From Rhynchospora pubera (Eukaryota; Streptophyta; Magnoliopsida; Poales; Cyperaceae), in the NCBI GenBank assembly GCA_028095005.1, contig CM051460.1, positions 154,189,461 through 154,253,460 of the forward strand: 64,000 nucleotides of DNA, read 5' to 3'. The translations under genes were made by a program, and so were the position numbers. The notes under the pieces are model-generated. The model ran no database searches. It saw only the letters and a program-made list of their open reading frames with translations, and had not been told where the DNA came from. Shown in pieces: positions 11,089 through 23,530 of the stretch (positions are counted from its first letter, which is position 1; every line of letters begins with the position of its first letter).

Positions 11089-14000
11089 ATGGCGCAGCCA
11101 CAACCGAATGGAGTTGACAATGAAGACCTCGAGAAGACGAAGAAAAAGAAAGGGCCGTCTTTACTCCGATCCAGCTGCTTCATGGTCGCAGATCCTCCGC
11201 CGATCGCCGGAGAAGGAGGTGATGAGGCGGCGACGAGGCGGATTCCGACCCATCTGGTCGTCACTGTCAACGGTCTAGTAGGAAGGTGCGCTCTTTGTCC
11301 CTTTCTGTTTCTGGGAATTTCTCCAATTAGGTACAACATTTCCGAAATTTCTTTAGGCTGTGCTCCAGAACAAGCATAATAAAGGAAGGGGAGGGGATGG
11401 AGAGGTCAGGAGAGGAAGAGGAGAGTGGAGAAAGAATTAGAGTAAACCATCTTTACTTGCTCCAGAGGTGTTTACAAGGGGAGAGAAAGGAAGAAGTAAT
11501 AATAACTTGAGATGACTATTTTACCCTTGAGACCATATCTATATCAAAAACTTTAGAGGTCATTTATGTAATTGAACAGATGTTACTCCGTCTACACTCC
11601 GATTTGGGAGTAACAAAAATTGAAATTTTAGAGTAACAGGCGCACCTTCCTTCTCCTTCCGTTCCTCTATTATTTTCACGCTGGAGCGAGTAACCAGCTG
11701 CTCTACCCCTTACCTTCCGTTCCTCTACTTCCGAAATATCATCCTGGAGCACAGCCTTAAGGAGCGCTTCATGTTATACTTCTTGTTAGCTGTTGTGCAA
11801 TGTGCATGCTATTATTTTTATAAAATTTTATGCTCTATTTAGTAATTACGGCTGTCGTATATAAATTATGGTTCTCTGACTGGTAGAGTATGCCAGACCC
11901 AGTATGTATGGTTCTGTTCATAATTCTTTGCTATTTAGTCCATTAAATTTTATGCTCATCTCCCTTTCTTGTGTTTCAGTGCCAACAACTGGGCATATGC
12001 AGCAAAACAGTTCATGAAAAGATATCCAAGTGATGTGGTTGTTCTGCGTGAGTTAATATAAATTTTCATTTTCATTACCAATATATATACACAGAGGATT
12101 GCTAAAATGCTATGTATAGTACGGATGTCCTTCGTGCTACGGATTCGTTCTTGCATTTCATGCTTCAAACAACCGATCTAAATCGTTCATTATTTTCTTC
12201 ATATTGAAATCTCATTAGAAACCAAATTTTACATTTTTTTTAAATTTTTTTACTATTTTTCTCAGATTTTTTAAAATACTTAATCTAATAAATTATGGAC
12301 CCTTCAATAAGAGTGATTTTCAAAAATCTGAGAAAAATAGTAAAAAAATTCAAAAAAAATGTAAAATTTGGTTTCTAATGAGATTTCAATATGTAGAAGA
12401 TAATGAACGATTTGGATCGGTTGTTTGAAGCATGAAATGCAATAACGAATCCGTAGCACGAAGGACATCCGTGCTATGCATAGTATTTTAGCAATCCTCT
12501 ATATATATATACTATTTTAAGTAATTTTTATTTACTAATTACGGCATATTGTTCCCTTTCCAATAATTGCAATAGACACTTCTGTATCAGTAAATACTAA
12601 ATACTAAGATCTTAAATAAATTGCAAGTCAAATTACCTTGAAGAAGGGATAATAATAGCGCATTATTAGCATTGGTATAGTTTGCTGCTTTTCTATTTTT
12701 TCTTTTCTTTTCTTATTTTTCTCTTTTGTAGCCTCATGAAAATATGTCTCTTTTGGCATGATTCTAGACTTTTTTTTTAAATTCTTCTAATATTTCTCTA
12801 ACCATCCCAATTGATAGGTAGTGAATGTAATGGGGCAATCAAAACTCTTCATGGAGTTGATATAATGGGAAAGCGATTAGCTGATGAGGTAATCACTGAT
12901 TCAAGCCTCTACTTGTGCCTTCTTGAAGTTTTTGAGCAATATTGACTTTATGTTCTCTTTAGGTAACAAAATTTGTAGAGTGCAGACCTGAGCTACAAAA
13001 GATATCTATCGTGGCACATTCACTGGGTGGATTGGTTGCAAGATATGCAATTGCTTTGTTGTATTCTAGCAACAGTAGTAATAAAGGGGAAGCAGTAAAT
13101 GAAGGGAAAATAGCTGGATTAGAACCTGTTAATTTTATCACTTTTGCAACACCTCATCTTGGTTCCCGTTCCCACAGACAGGTCAGTTCCATGAATTATC
13201 GATTTTTTCTATGATTTTTTTTTCCTATTTACAATTGAAGTTCAACACGGTAACCTCTGTTTCATGACTCTTTACTTTTGACATTTTGTTTTAATGAAAT
13301 TCTGTTGCTGGTAATTTGCTAACCGGTCCTTGAAAAAAAATTAAAGTTCAACAGAAATGTCAAAAGTGCCCTTGATTGAAAATTCAAGAAATATGCCTGA
13401 ACTGCCCCCTCATTAAATTAGAATTCTGTTAATTTACATGTGGTTTTTCAACGAGTAATTGTCTGAACGAAATCTCAACCATCTTTCTGAAGCCATATTT
13501 GTCTTGCTACTCGTGATCAAAGGTTCCCAATACTTTATCATAATGCAGGGTTTAGGTTATTGATCTACTCTTCAAATTGGAACCAATCTATATATATATT
13601 TTCAGATTGTAATCAATAGCATAACTTTTTTCAGATTCCGATTCTGCGTGGAGTTCGTGCACTAGAAAAGGTGGCATATCATCTCTCTTGGATAGCTGGT
13701 AGAAGTGGGAAGCATCTTTATTTAAAAGACAGGGAAAAGGGAAAACCACCCCTTCTTCTCCAAATGGTTACTGATTCTGGCGGCCTCCATTTCATGTAAA
13801 TTTCTTCAAAAGGATTTATACTCGTTTATATTTGCACCTCTGATTTCAAGTGTTGTCATTTCTGCCCCTGTAATGTTAAAATTATTTCTTGATTTGTCAT
13901 TCATACCCCTTTGTTAACATTTCATCTTGCATTTAATATGTAGGTCTGCCTTGAGATCTTTCAAGCGGCATGTTGCATACTCCAATTATTGTTTTGATTG

Positions 14001-15513
14001 TATCCTTTTCCAAATATAGAATATAACAAATACTTCAAAGTTTTAGTTGGTTTTATTGCAGTAAATTTATAATAATTTTTGCACTACAAGCTGCCTTGTT
14101 TTTCTAAGCTAACAGTGTACAAATTGGTACTTTTAAGTTTCAACTTTTTCTGGTTGCCTTGTAAAAAGACCATCTATATTGTTTAAACATTTTCTTAACT
14201 ACTGATTCAGTCATTGTTGGCCGAAAAACATCTTCTATAAGACGTATCCATGAGGTTCCCAAGGTTCGTATAAACTTTTATAGTTGATGTTTAATGTTTT
14301 TGTTATATGCCCCATGCAAATTGTACCTAGTTTGCAAAGTAATGATCTGTCAAAGATAATGCTTTGTGTTTAAGAAATATATTTTTCTTTGGAAATTTGG
14401 TACTCTAAAATTCTACTTGAATATGAAGATGTCACTAGATGAAAGAAACTATTTTTTTATACTTCATCTGTTTAATTAACTCATTTGTTCTTTGTTTTTA
14501 ATTACACTTGCAGAGCCGGAATTTTGTGCAAAGTAGTAAATATCCACATATAGTGTACGTAGAGAAATCAAATATCACAGAGGATGACTTCTCCGATGAT
14601 ATGATTTATAAAGCAAAAACTACAGATGAAATGGAAGGTTCGAACATAAAATTAAATTTATGTTTCCCCCCTCAAGATATGTAGACTTATACTATCTATC
14701 CTTGTAAAGGCCTGGTCCCATATCTTTTTCTGAGTTAAGCAAAGAGCTAATCTAAGATTATAATTTAGGATTGCAAGTTCGTCTTCTAATTTGTAAGATA
14801 CAATAGTCTTACAAGATTTTCCAAAAAAAAAAAGAAGAAATAAAACAATAGTAGTAGAAGAACAGCTTATCTAGCTGCAAACATATTTCAAGCGTAAAAA
14901 AGACTGAAAATGGGTTAACAGATCTCGTTTACTCAGTACTAGCCATAATACATATGCTTTGACCAATTGGGTTATGCTTAGAGTCCAATTTTTGAAGTAT
15001 GAATGATACTTGGATTAATTGATCTGACACTTGTCTTGAAACTATAAGATGCATATTTTATTACAATATTCTAATTGCAGAGGCAATGATAAAGAGTCTA
15101 AAGAGAATTCCATGGGAAAGGATAGATGTTAGCTTCAGAAAGACAATGCAAAAGTTATTTGCACATTCTACAATTCAGGTTTTCCATTTCTTCATGTTAC
15201 ATTTTTCTTAGTTCCCTCAATTGTTAAGCCCTCAAGGCGCTAAAATTCAAGCTGTAAAATGAAACTGCATACCCAAGTGATACATACTTAACCTGGTAGA
15301 AGACCTGTAGGCTAGCTCCTGATTTCAAGTAGATGTACCAACAAATGTCTTAAGCTTATGGCTGAAATATCAGAATTCTACCATTTTCTTCTTGATTTGG
15401 CAATTATTGTATAAGCTTTATTTACCATTCTTTTCATGCAGGTCAAGACCTATATGATAAATTCTGCTGGGGCTGATGTGATATCTCACATGATTGACGA
15501 ATTTGTTTTGTAA
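11089..15513 (+). CDS. Predicted serine esterase/lipase of the DUF676-type alpha/beta-hydrolase family, complete, 10 exons
   Basis: Exons: 11089-11285, 11980-12047, 12818-12888, 12963-13181, 13635-13795, 13944-13999, 14211-14263, 14514-14637, 15081-15178 and 15442-15513. All introns are GT-AG, and the join is 1119 nt: 372 codons plus TAA. Near the N-terminus HLVVTVNGLVGR fits the first beta strand and oxyanion region of this hydrolase family. The nucleophile elbow is VAHSLGGLVARYA with Ser132 as likely nucleophile, followed by NFITFATPHLGS, also typical of the family. The family contains putative lipases and serine esterases; the substrate cannot be read from sequence. I see no obvious signal peptide, and the N-terminus is polar and charged (EKTKKKKG). 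The start is the first ATG of the frame and precedes the family-like region by about 50 residues. Introns 1 and 2 carry MITEs, but the frame is intact. Confidence 0.88.
11356..11756. mobile_element. PIF/Harbinger (Tourist-like) MITE in intron 1 of the esterase gene
   Basis: The ends are inverted repeats, GGCTGTGCTCCAG at the left and CTGGAGCACAGCC at the right. A 3-bp direct repeat, tta, flanks them at 11353-11355 and 11757-11759. A TTA/TAA duplication is the usual mark of PIF/Harbinger insertion. The interior contains purine-rich and pyrimidine-rich arms (ggaaggggagg, ccttccgttcctct). No coding capacity. Confidence 0.75.
12094..12499. mobile_element. Mutator-like foldback MITE in intron 2 of the esterase gene
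   Basis: Long terminal inverted repeats start GAGGATTGCTAAAAT and end ATTTTAGCAATCCTC. The arms continue inward for more than 150 bp (tacggatgtccttcgtgcta against tagcacgaaggacatccgtg). The inner core (catattgaaatctcattag) matches the MITEs at 4364 and 21535, but the outer ends differ. The flanks are TA-rich, so a target duplication cannot be scored reliably. Confidence 0.75.
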
Positions 15514-15925
15514 ATCTGAAGATGATATTACATTAAGTTTGAAGCCTAAGCTCTCCATTGTACCATTGTACATATAATTATTGTCCTTAGAATGAGAATC
15601 CTTTTGTCTAGGAAATGAGAAATATATAATGCTCCATGCGTTATCGCAAGCACTAAGAATATTCTTGTTTCAGTTGTAGGTAAATGAAATTTCCAGAGCA
15701 GTTCTTTTTGTCCCTACGGGTTTCTATGTTTTTATCAGACTTATTGAAATTTAATTAGGTCTGATATATGTAGTATGTTTCTAGAATTCTGTAAGGAGTT
15801 AAGGACACATTGATATCTCTACGATCAAAAGGGCTATGATTTGCCTTATTCGTAAGGTAAAAAAATTGCTTCCCACATCTATTAATTCTTACCAATTAGG
15901 CTTTGAATTGTAGCTACAAAATTCT
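15514..15925. other. 3' flank of the esterase gene
   Basis: The 3' UTR and polyadenylation site of the esterase should fall in the first few hundred bases. AT-rich motifs are abundant, and I cannot choose one cleavage signal. No further gene is seen. Confidence 0.35.
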
Positions 15926-16162
15926 CAAGGGTGTGTTTGGATAGGCCGGGAATAGAGAATAGGAATAAAAAATTTCGGTTTGCGTGCTTATTCTTATTCT
16001 TGTACAACCCAAACAACATAAGAATAAGGAATAAGGGCCCTTATTTCTATACCAACAAAATCATGGTATAAGAATAAGGAATAAGGATAAGCACGCAAAC
16101 CGAAATTTCTTATTCCTATTCTCTATTTCCGGCTTATTCTGTTGCATCCAAACACACCCTTG
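15926..16162. mobile_element. MITE with GTGTGTTTGGAT-type ends
   Basis: The ends are a perfect 16-bp inverted repeat, CAAGGGTGTGTTTGGA at 15926-15941 and TCCAAACACACCCTTG at 16147-16162. Both arms continue with related stretches rich in aagaataagg and cttattcttatt. It has no coding capacity, and no clear target duplication. Relatives lie at about 52855-53687 and 60140-60368. Confidence 0.8.
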
Positions 16163-17402
16163 AATAATTTAGCCAATTGTTTTGTGAAATAGAATTATTA
16201 TTAATCCAGCACGTACAAGTGTACTGTGTACAACGCACTTCCTTTTTTTTTTTTCTTTTCTCAGAGGAAGCCTGTGCAGGTGCAGCATATTGCAGTATTG
16301 CACACATTAAAAAGGCAAAGGGAGGAAGGAAAGGAATACCCTAAACAAGCCCATAAGTTGCTAAAAGGGGGAGGTAAGAAACATGCTAACTTTTTGTTAG
16401 GAAAGCCTGCTCTTACTTCTCAACTTGCTAGCCCAATAAATACTCAAGATAAGTTAGTTTGACTGACCCTTTCTAAATAGCGAAAAAATAATAATGCTTT
16501 TTAAAGTTTTGGCCCAATAAAATCCCAAATATGAAAATCAAATTTACACTAGAACCATGCTTTTCGTGTACTTGCACACTATGATTGATCTTTAATTGTG
16601 CCACTTGCGTGGATCAGGATCAATTGATATTGTTCATTGCATTTTGCTGTTGACGGTATTAACTACGATAAATTGGTACTATTAAGTATATAAAATTTAA
16701 ATCTGGAGGCCATGGCATCATGCTCTATTTGCAGATAAGATCTTTGAGCGAGTCATATTCAATTAAGATGCTGAGGAGTCATATACACAATTATTGCTGA
16801 TAACAACACATTTTTTTTAATAACTTAGTGTAATTAAATTGAGTGCGGCCCCTCCCTATAGCTAGCTTACTCTGATTATCACAATTAATATTAATTGCCG
16901 TTATTTATTTTTATTTTCACATTCTGTTACTTCTTTGAAGAACTTTTTGTCCTGACTCCTGACGTTCATTTACAAGTTGATAGGAGTTAATTATAGTTGT
17001 ATTCTTGCTTGATTTTAAATATTTAATTACTGAAGTGGCGGCATTAGTTTACAAGTTCTGTAGATGATTTATTTTACCCTCGTAGGAAAGAAAACTATAA
17101 TCTGACCAAGTTTTTTTAAGTCTATAGAATGACGAGCTAACCATTATAGATTCAAACATAGTCAAAACCTCCACAGTTTATGCAAGTTTACAAGTTTTCA
17201 AATAATTATAACTAAAAAACAATGTTGAGTTTGCAAGCACCTAAGCATGCCATGTTATATCCACTAAGAATTTGTCTCATCTCACTCCTAATTTATTTTG
17301 ATGAGATGGCTCGTATTATTATGTTTCTCTCTCCTTATTTATATGGGATGGATTTGGTGTGTTTTATGGGCAATTAAATGCTTATAGATTTGTAGTCATG
17401 TA
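16163..17402. other. Intergenic, no gene supported
   Basis: A 78-codon open frame at 16226-16462 starts in a T-rich run and has a basic, glutamine- and lysine-rich product. It matches no family I know and has no convincing context. The remainder is AT-rich with nothing recognisable. Confidence 0.3.
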
Positions 17403-17410
17403 CCTTTTGT

Positions 17411-17940
17411 TAGGGCTGTCAATGAAACCCGTACCGTACCGTATAAGACGGGTATGGGTAAAGTTTTATTTTTGTTAAGTTAACGGGTATGGGTACGGGT
17501 AAGAAAATTTTTTCGTTAATTTAACGGATATGGGTACAGGTAAAAGTTATTTCGTACCGTTTTCATAACGGGTAATTGCCACAATTAAAAAGATACAATT
17601 ACATGATACATATGGCATCTTATATTGCATGATTGGTAAAAAAATATTGCTAGATTTTATTTAAGATTTATAATTCTTTCCATTCAGTGTACGAAAAAAT
17701 AAAAAGCATAAACCTAAAATATTCGCCACCATTGTTGCACTTTATTAATATATTTATTGATATAATTTATTTATATAGAGTGTACAAATTTTATTATTAT
17801 TATATTCATTTTTTACCGTTACCGTATCTGTACCGTTAATTCTTAACGGGTACAGGTAGGGTACGGGTAAAGAAAATTTTAACGGGTACGGTAATGAAAA
17901 TACCTTCTACCGTACCGTACCGTACCCATTGACAGCCCTA
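17411..17940. mobile_element. Non-autonomous hAT element with perfect 8-bp target duplication
   Basis: The terminal inverted repeats are TAGGGCTGTCAATG at the left and CATTGACAGCCCTA at the right. The perfect 8-bp duplication ccttttgt is at 17403-17410 and 17941-17948, as expected for hAT transposition. Both subterminal regions are dense in gggta/taccc and gtaccg/cggtac motifs (acccgtaccgtaccgta; ccgtaccgtaccgtaccca), which are probable transposase-binding repeats. No transposase is coded. Confidence 0.92.
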
Positions 17941-18689
17941 CCTTTTGTGTTTATTTTAGGATTTTGTGCACATCATACCGTGATGTGTTTTTTTTTTATA
18001 TAACACTTATATTCTAGCGTTTCAGATAAATATTTAATTATTTGTTTCTGAAATATGTTCAAATGAAAATTTTTTAGATATCTTGTTTTATTTTATAATT
18101 TAATTTTTTATTCAAAAGTATTCTCTTATGAAGACGAAACTCAAAAAATGTTTTAGCATATATTGAGAATTAAATCTTCGCTTGTTTAATATTTGTATAA
18201 TTAATGTACATTTAGCATTTATTCTTAAAACATGTTTTTTTTTAATATCAATTCTTAAAACATGTCATTATCAGTTAACAAGCAATTCGCTAACAAATGT
18301 CATCAATGTTGACATGACTTTTATGATAAGCGCTAATCATGCCACCTAGACTTAGTAATATAGAATTTGATGATAGCTTTCTTAATATTGTCAGAGAAGA
18401 TAGATAGAGATTGGAGAAGAAATGTAATTATGTTATAATGTTGTTGTTACATTGATGGTGTTCTCTGATATATATAGCCAGTATATCAGAGATACTCAAT
18501 ACACAAGCCTACCAGAGGGCATACACTAAGTCTATCCTAATAACAGTCATTAGTTTTAAACTTTTTTTTTTTTTTGAAAATGAGTTTTAAACTAATACAT
18601 GTCATCCATATGGTACTCATAACAATCAGTATGGCTAATACTATCACCCATATTGTACCCAAAACAATCACTATGTCTAATATTTAATT

Positions 18690-18920
18690 ATGAGAAAGTT
18701 TAATATGCACCATATATAGTAATAGTGCATAGAGATTTCTATGCACCTCGGATATTTTCGGGAGTATTTTTATAAATTGACAAATCTAATTTAACCAAGC
18801 TAATCTACATATTGAAATCTCATAGAAAACTAAATTTTACAATTTTTTAGATTTTATTGCTATTTTTTTCGAATTTTATAAAACATACTATTTTTAGAAT
18901 ATTTTACTATAGTGCATATT
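18690..18920. repeat. Diverged foldback repeat fragment
   Basis: The outer parts pair loosely (aagtttaatatgcac and gtgcatattaaacttt). The middle holds catattgaaatctcatag, shared with the Mutator-like MITEs of this window, and the segment also matches 8280-8400 in reverse orientation. It is probably a diverged member or relative of that MITE group. Confidence 0.55.
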
Positions 18921-20015
18921 AAACTTTCTTTTTAATTATTGCCTACGGGCCTTTACCTCAACAAATATATATATAATTTAATTAATAGGCTGTACTTTGC
19001 AAAATTGGGTACGACTGTACGAGTATGACAGATTTAAGAGAGAGAGAGGACGATCACATCTTTACGTGAATTTCTTGCGTGGGTTAAATACTTAAATTTA
19101 TTTTCGCAGTAAGAAATGGATTTCAAAAAAGCTGTGGCGTACATATAATGATATCGGAGATATGGTAGGCACGGAACAATTGTCAATCGTATATAAGTAG
19201 CAACTTTTTATTTATTCATATTATATTATTATAATGGAAGTTGATATATTCATATATACTTCTGTGAAAAAAAATATATATTCTTGATTTATGTGCTTGC
19301 CAACGCATAAAATGATCAAATGTTTTTATTGTTGTCAACACATGCAGACTGATCCGGAGAAATTATGTAATGAATTATAGTTTGAATGTCGTCCACTCGT
19401 CCTTGTACAATTAATTAAGCCGTAAGTATTATAATATTATGAATTATTCAATAATAAATTCATTTACTATGATATATTTGTTTAATATTTTTAACAATTT
19501 TTCTCAAACACAAATTAAATGGTTATAGTGATGTAGATCGTCAGGTCAGACATGTTCGAAATTTATGTTAATTTGAAAGTGGTTAGCTTTTCATCAAACA
19601 ACTCAAAATTTTCAAACTAGACAAGAATTAATATATCATTTCAATTACAGTGACATATCTATAGCATTATTTGAATTGAAGTTGGGTAGAGTAAACCTTC
19701 AGTTGTCATACTTTTTCAATAGATCTAGTTTGTTCCTTAATGTTTTATTTGCATTAACTCCATTTCTAAATTTTCAAAAATAAATTAAGTTAATTATTTA
19801 TTTTAGAAGGGCTAATTTATCTTATGTTGAAAATATAATAACTATTAGTTCTTTTATTGAATTTCTAAAAATCAAGTTGGTGTAAATGAAAAATTAAAGA
19901 TCAATTAATTTTGTTCTTTTAAACAAGGTAAAAGACTAATAAGAGCATAATTCTCCCTTTGTATTTAAATGATGCTATAAATCAAATAAAATTAACTGAA
20001 TGAATGTATTAGAGA

Positions 20016-20095
20016 TAAATGAATGCTTTACATAAATTTGAGAAAACAAGATCGTTAATAAATGAATGCTTTACATAAATTTGAGAAAACAAGAT
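20016..20095. repeat. Tandem duplication, 43-bp period
   Basis: The stretch taaatgaatgctttacataa...gagaaaacaagat occurs at 20016-20052 and again at 20059-20095, with a 6-bp spacer. Confidence 0.9.
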
Positions 20096-21115
20096 ATAAC
20101 GATCTTGTATGAAAGGATATATAAGCCAAAACTCTGTTGGAGAGTATATTATGATTTCTCATGATATTGAAAATGGACGTTAGAAGTTAATAGATTTAAC
20201 CGTTATCTTTATTTTTTTATATTATAATATTGTATGGAGTAGCCAAATTGTGGACCTTAGGGAATTCATAAATATCTACCAAATAAATATTTAAAAAATT
20301 ATGGTGGCTCTTCACCTGAGATCTAAGGACAGGACGGCAAACTGTTTAATTTTCAATGTCTGTTTCAATGCGCCATCAAAGAAGAAAATTTGCATTTGTA
20401 AACCTCTTTCAAATGAGCGATGCTGATACACGTGCAGCGCAAGCCACAATTTTTTTCCCTTGTGGTTACTGAGTGAAATACGCAAACGAGATCTTTAATT
20501 CTTATTACTAGTGGGGCATCGCGTTGCTCGAATTATATATATTTTTTTATTGAACGATAATTATTTCTGCACAATGTTTATATCAATATATATAAGCACT
20601 AATAGAAATTAAATACAGTGTGTTAAAATATAATTGATATAATAACTAATAAGTTTGAACGTGTTGCATGATCAATTCTATTTAATTAGTCGCACATAAC
20701 ATCATGCACTTTTTTTACCATAAGAATTTTTAATATGCTTTAAAGCTGCATATTAAAAATACTGTAAAAAAAATGTCTTATAATTTAAGTCATGAAAATT
20801 GTTTCATCATCAATTCATGAATTATTTCTGGAGGTTTCAAAATAATATATTAAAAAGATATAAAAAATTATTTGAAACTTAATTATTTTTTAGGATTAAA
20901 TAATATATGTTTTGAACGTAGATTATAATCAAATATCTATATATTTTTTTACATTCAGCAATTAATATATATTTTTATTTTTGTATAATTTATTAGAGTT
21001 TTTAGAATTTAAATAATATATTATTTTAGTGCACCTGTTGCATACTTGCATGTTCTTTCCATCCATAAATGTGTCCTTTCGATGCACTGATGTACCATTG
21101 ATTTCCATGAAGTAT

Positions 21116-21519
21116 TGTGTTTGGTAGAGGAGTAAAAAGAGAATTAAAGTAAATGAGGATTAAGTAGTTAAGTTTTTTTACTCTACACGTTGTAAGTCAT
21201 GTTTGGTATGAAAAGTGGAGGATTAAGTGAGGATATAAAAATATTATATAATTATTAATTATAAAATGACCAAATTATCCGCTGTTTTTTTCGCGAAAAA
21301 ATGAGGGCATATAGAGGAAAGAAATAAGTGTGGGACCCGCTATTGAGGACTTACTACATGAATTAAATTTACTCCACCTATCTAGGAGAAAGTAATTTAT
21401 TCCTCTGATTTCAGTCCTTATTCCACTCTACTCCTCTCTTTTACTCTACGTTTGGGAGATTAAAAGTGGACTAAGTCTTACACAGTTACACCTCATTTAA
21501 TCCTCAAGCAAACACATTT
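21116..21519. mobile_element. Probable foldback MITE
   Basis: The left end gtgtttggtagaggag pairs with the right end cctcaagcaaacac. Inner parts also pair loosely (ggattaagt against actta and ctcctc). Target duplication is uncertain, so the family is not assigned. It lies directly next to the Mutator-like MITE starting at 21535. Confidence 0.5.
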
Positions 21520-21534
21520 ATAGTATTATTTTTA

Positions 21535-21921
21535 GAGATGGACTAAAATCAATTGCGACTAACGGATGAGACCGTCAGCTACGATCAAATCTCAATTTTC
21601 GAGATTCTAACAGTCAATCCGAACGCTCAATGTGTTCTCCATATTGAAATCTCGTTGGAGACAAAATTTTATATTTTTCTGAATTTTTTAGTATTTGTTT
21701 GGTATTTTACAAAATTTTTAATCTAAACAATTCTGGACCCTTCAATAACTATGATTTTTAAAAATCTCAAAAAAATAGTAAATAAAATCAGAAAAATATA
21801 AAATTTAGTCTCCAATTAGATTTTAATATGGAGAACACATTAGACAATTCAGATTAGCCATTATAACTTCAAAAGTTGAAATATAATCGCACGTCGATCG
21901 TGACTGATTTTAGCTCATATT
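21535..21921. mobile_element. Mutator-like foldback MITE, diverged copy
   Basis: It begins GAGATGGACTAAAAT and follows the same internal order as the copy at 4364 (ccgtcagctacgatcaaatc, ttcgagattctaacagtc, catattgaaatctc). The right end is diverged (attttagctcatat). The flanks ttattttta (21526-21534) and ttatttata (21922-21930) match at 8 of 9 positions, fitting an aged 9-bp duplication. No coding capacity. Confidence 0.75.
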
Positions 21922-22159
21922 TTATTTATATGTGCACGTGTTCCTTCCATCCCCGATACCCATCCATTAAAAAAATAATAATAATTTCTCGATCTCCGTG
22001 AGAAGGTTGCAGCGAAAACTTGTGGAAGGACATCTCAAACCGTGTGGGCCCATGTGCAGGTGCACCAGTCATTTCTAACCATCCGATGAAGAATAAAATT
22101 TGAACGGATGGATGAATAGAATATCGGACGCTCTAAATCTCTGCCTATGGCCCTATACT

Positions 22160-22446
22160 TAGGGCTGTCAACGGCACACGTTATGGCGTTATGCCGTGAC
22201 GTTAAGCAAAAACGGAACGGTTAGTGGCAGCGGGAAACGTGCCGTTTTGATAATGGAACGGCAAACGAAATGGATAGTGGAACGGAATAGCACATGCCGT
22301 TTATTGAAATGGTGTATTTTGTTCATGCCGTTTAACGAAATGGTAAATGGAACGGCAAACGAAACGCCGAAATTGTGCTGTTTCGTTAGTGGCACGGCAA
22401 ACGGAACGCCCTGTTCCGTTGCCACTTACCACGTTTGACAGGTATA
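22160..22446. mobile_element. Short non-autonomous hAT element with perfect 8-bp target duplication
   Basis: It starts TAGGGCTGTCAACG and ends CGTTTGACAGGTATA, giving imperfect inverted termini. The 8-bp repeat cctatact flanks it at 22152-22159 and 22447-22454. The interior is full of short aacggaacgg, cggcaaacg and cgttt motifs in both orientations, typical of hAT subterminal repeats. The two overlapping antisense open frames inside (about 80 codons each) are by-products of this repeat structure. Confidence 0.9.
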
Positions 22447-22454
22447 CCTATACT

Positions 22455-22829
22455 TATAAACGCAGGAACCGTAGAGTTATTACACGCTAGGTCTAATATG
22501 TAAATAGATATTTTTATCGTTCGATCGATTTGATTTGTGGTCGGATATTAATCGCCATACAAAGTAACAATATATTTTTATTTTTCGTCTAATAAATAAA
22601 TTAATTAAATAACATATCTATTTATATCGATGCTAGATTAAAAAATATATTTTTATTATTTAATATTATTTTATTTCTTTACTTGCCCACGTATGAGTAA
22701 ATCTTAACCTAGTTTTACGAAATGCAATCCGTCAAGTGGTCACACACTCACACCTATCAACTACACTATTGCGGAACAGTTGCAGGACTGTAGATAACTA
22801 CATTGTCTTAGTGGAACCGCTTTTTTTTA

Positions 22830-22877
<48 letters not shown>

Positions 22878-23525
22878 GTCATAATTTCAGTTCCTAACAC
22901 GCAAAAATGCCATTCTTTTTTGGCAATGTGAAGGGGTATTTCTAGATTTTTCTCTTGTGTTAACTGATAAGTCGCTATCCATAATTTTATCCTTCTAACA
23001 TTCCCTCATGCTCTTGATTATTGCAAGACAATGACTCCCTATATATATTAATTTCACTCATAATTGCTCAAGTTGGATAAGATATGACTAAATTTCCCCT
23101 GAATGTTCGTATTAAAAATTAATATTTATCTAATTTTTTAAAAAAATTTTGAAATAATAAAACTTGAGCAACATATCCGAAAGCATCAACTTAATTTTTT
23201 AGTTTTAAACTTTGTACTTTTTTTGAAGAAAATATTTCGTACTTCAATTTATATTTTAAAGTTGCTTTAAATTATTTGTGTCAAAAGTTTTTTCATGGAC
23301 AACAAAAAAAATTAATAGATATGAAAAATGACTTTCATTAACTTCATATATATATAGTTGATATGAAAAAATTGTCATTGGCCGAAAAACTCGTAGTCTT
23401 CAAACTACTCATAGACGATATTATTTGAAAGTGAAACCAACAAACCAAAAGCGAATTTGGCAATTGATCGTTTGACTGAGTACTTCTGGGGATTGGACAA
23501 CTTTAATTTTATGATACGTGTTTAT
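22455..23525. other. AT-rich spacer, no gene seen
   Basis: Contains the TTA microsatellite at 22832-22874 and nothing else I can identify up to the retrotransposon insertion site. Confidence 0.4.
22832..22874. repeat. Microsatellite (TTA)n
   Basis: A continuous run of TTA/ATT triplets. Confidence 0.95.
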
Positions 23526-23530
23526 ATTCC
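23526..23530. repeat. Target site duplication of the LTR retrotransposon (left copy)
   Basis: The sequence is attcc, immediately before the left LTR. The same five bases follow the right LTR at 51639-51643. Confidence 0.95.

Larger units (their letters stand above)
17949..21115. other. AT-rich intergenic DNA, no gene seen
   Basis: Over 3 kb without a credible gene. It contains the dispersed repeat at 18690-18920 and a tandem duplication at 20016-20095. Around 18400-18540 the sequence has a TATA-like run (gatatatatagccagtat) and resembles an old LTR fragment, but I found no partner repeat. Confidence 0.4.

Noticed and set aside
16226..16462. 78-codon open frame beginning in a T-rich run
   Set aside because: No family resemblance, no splice or promoter context, and flanked by a MITE.
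18400..18700. Possible LTR fragment of a copia-type element
   Set aside because: A TATA-like run and general look are suggestive, but no second LTR, primer site or coding remnant was found nearby.
22189..22438. Overlapping antisense frames of about 80 codons
   Set aside because: They arise from the inverted AACGG-type words of the hAT element at 22160-22446.
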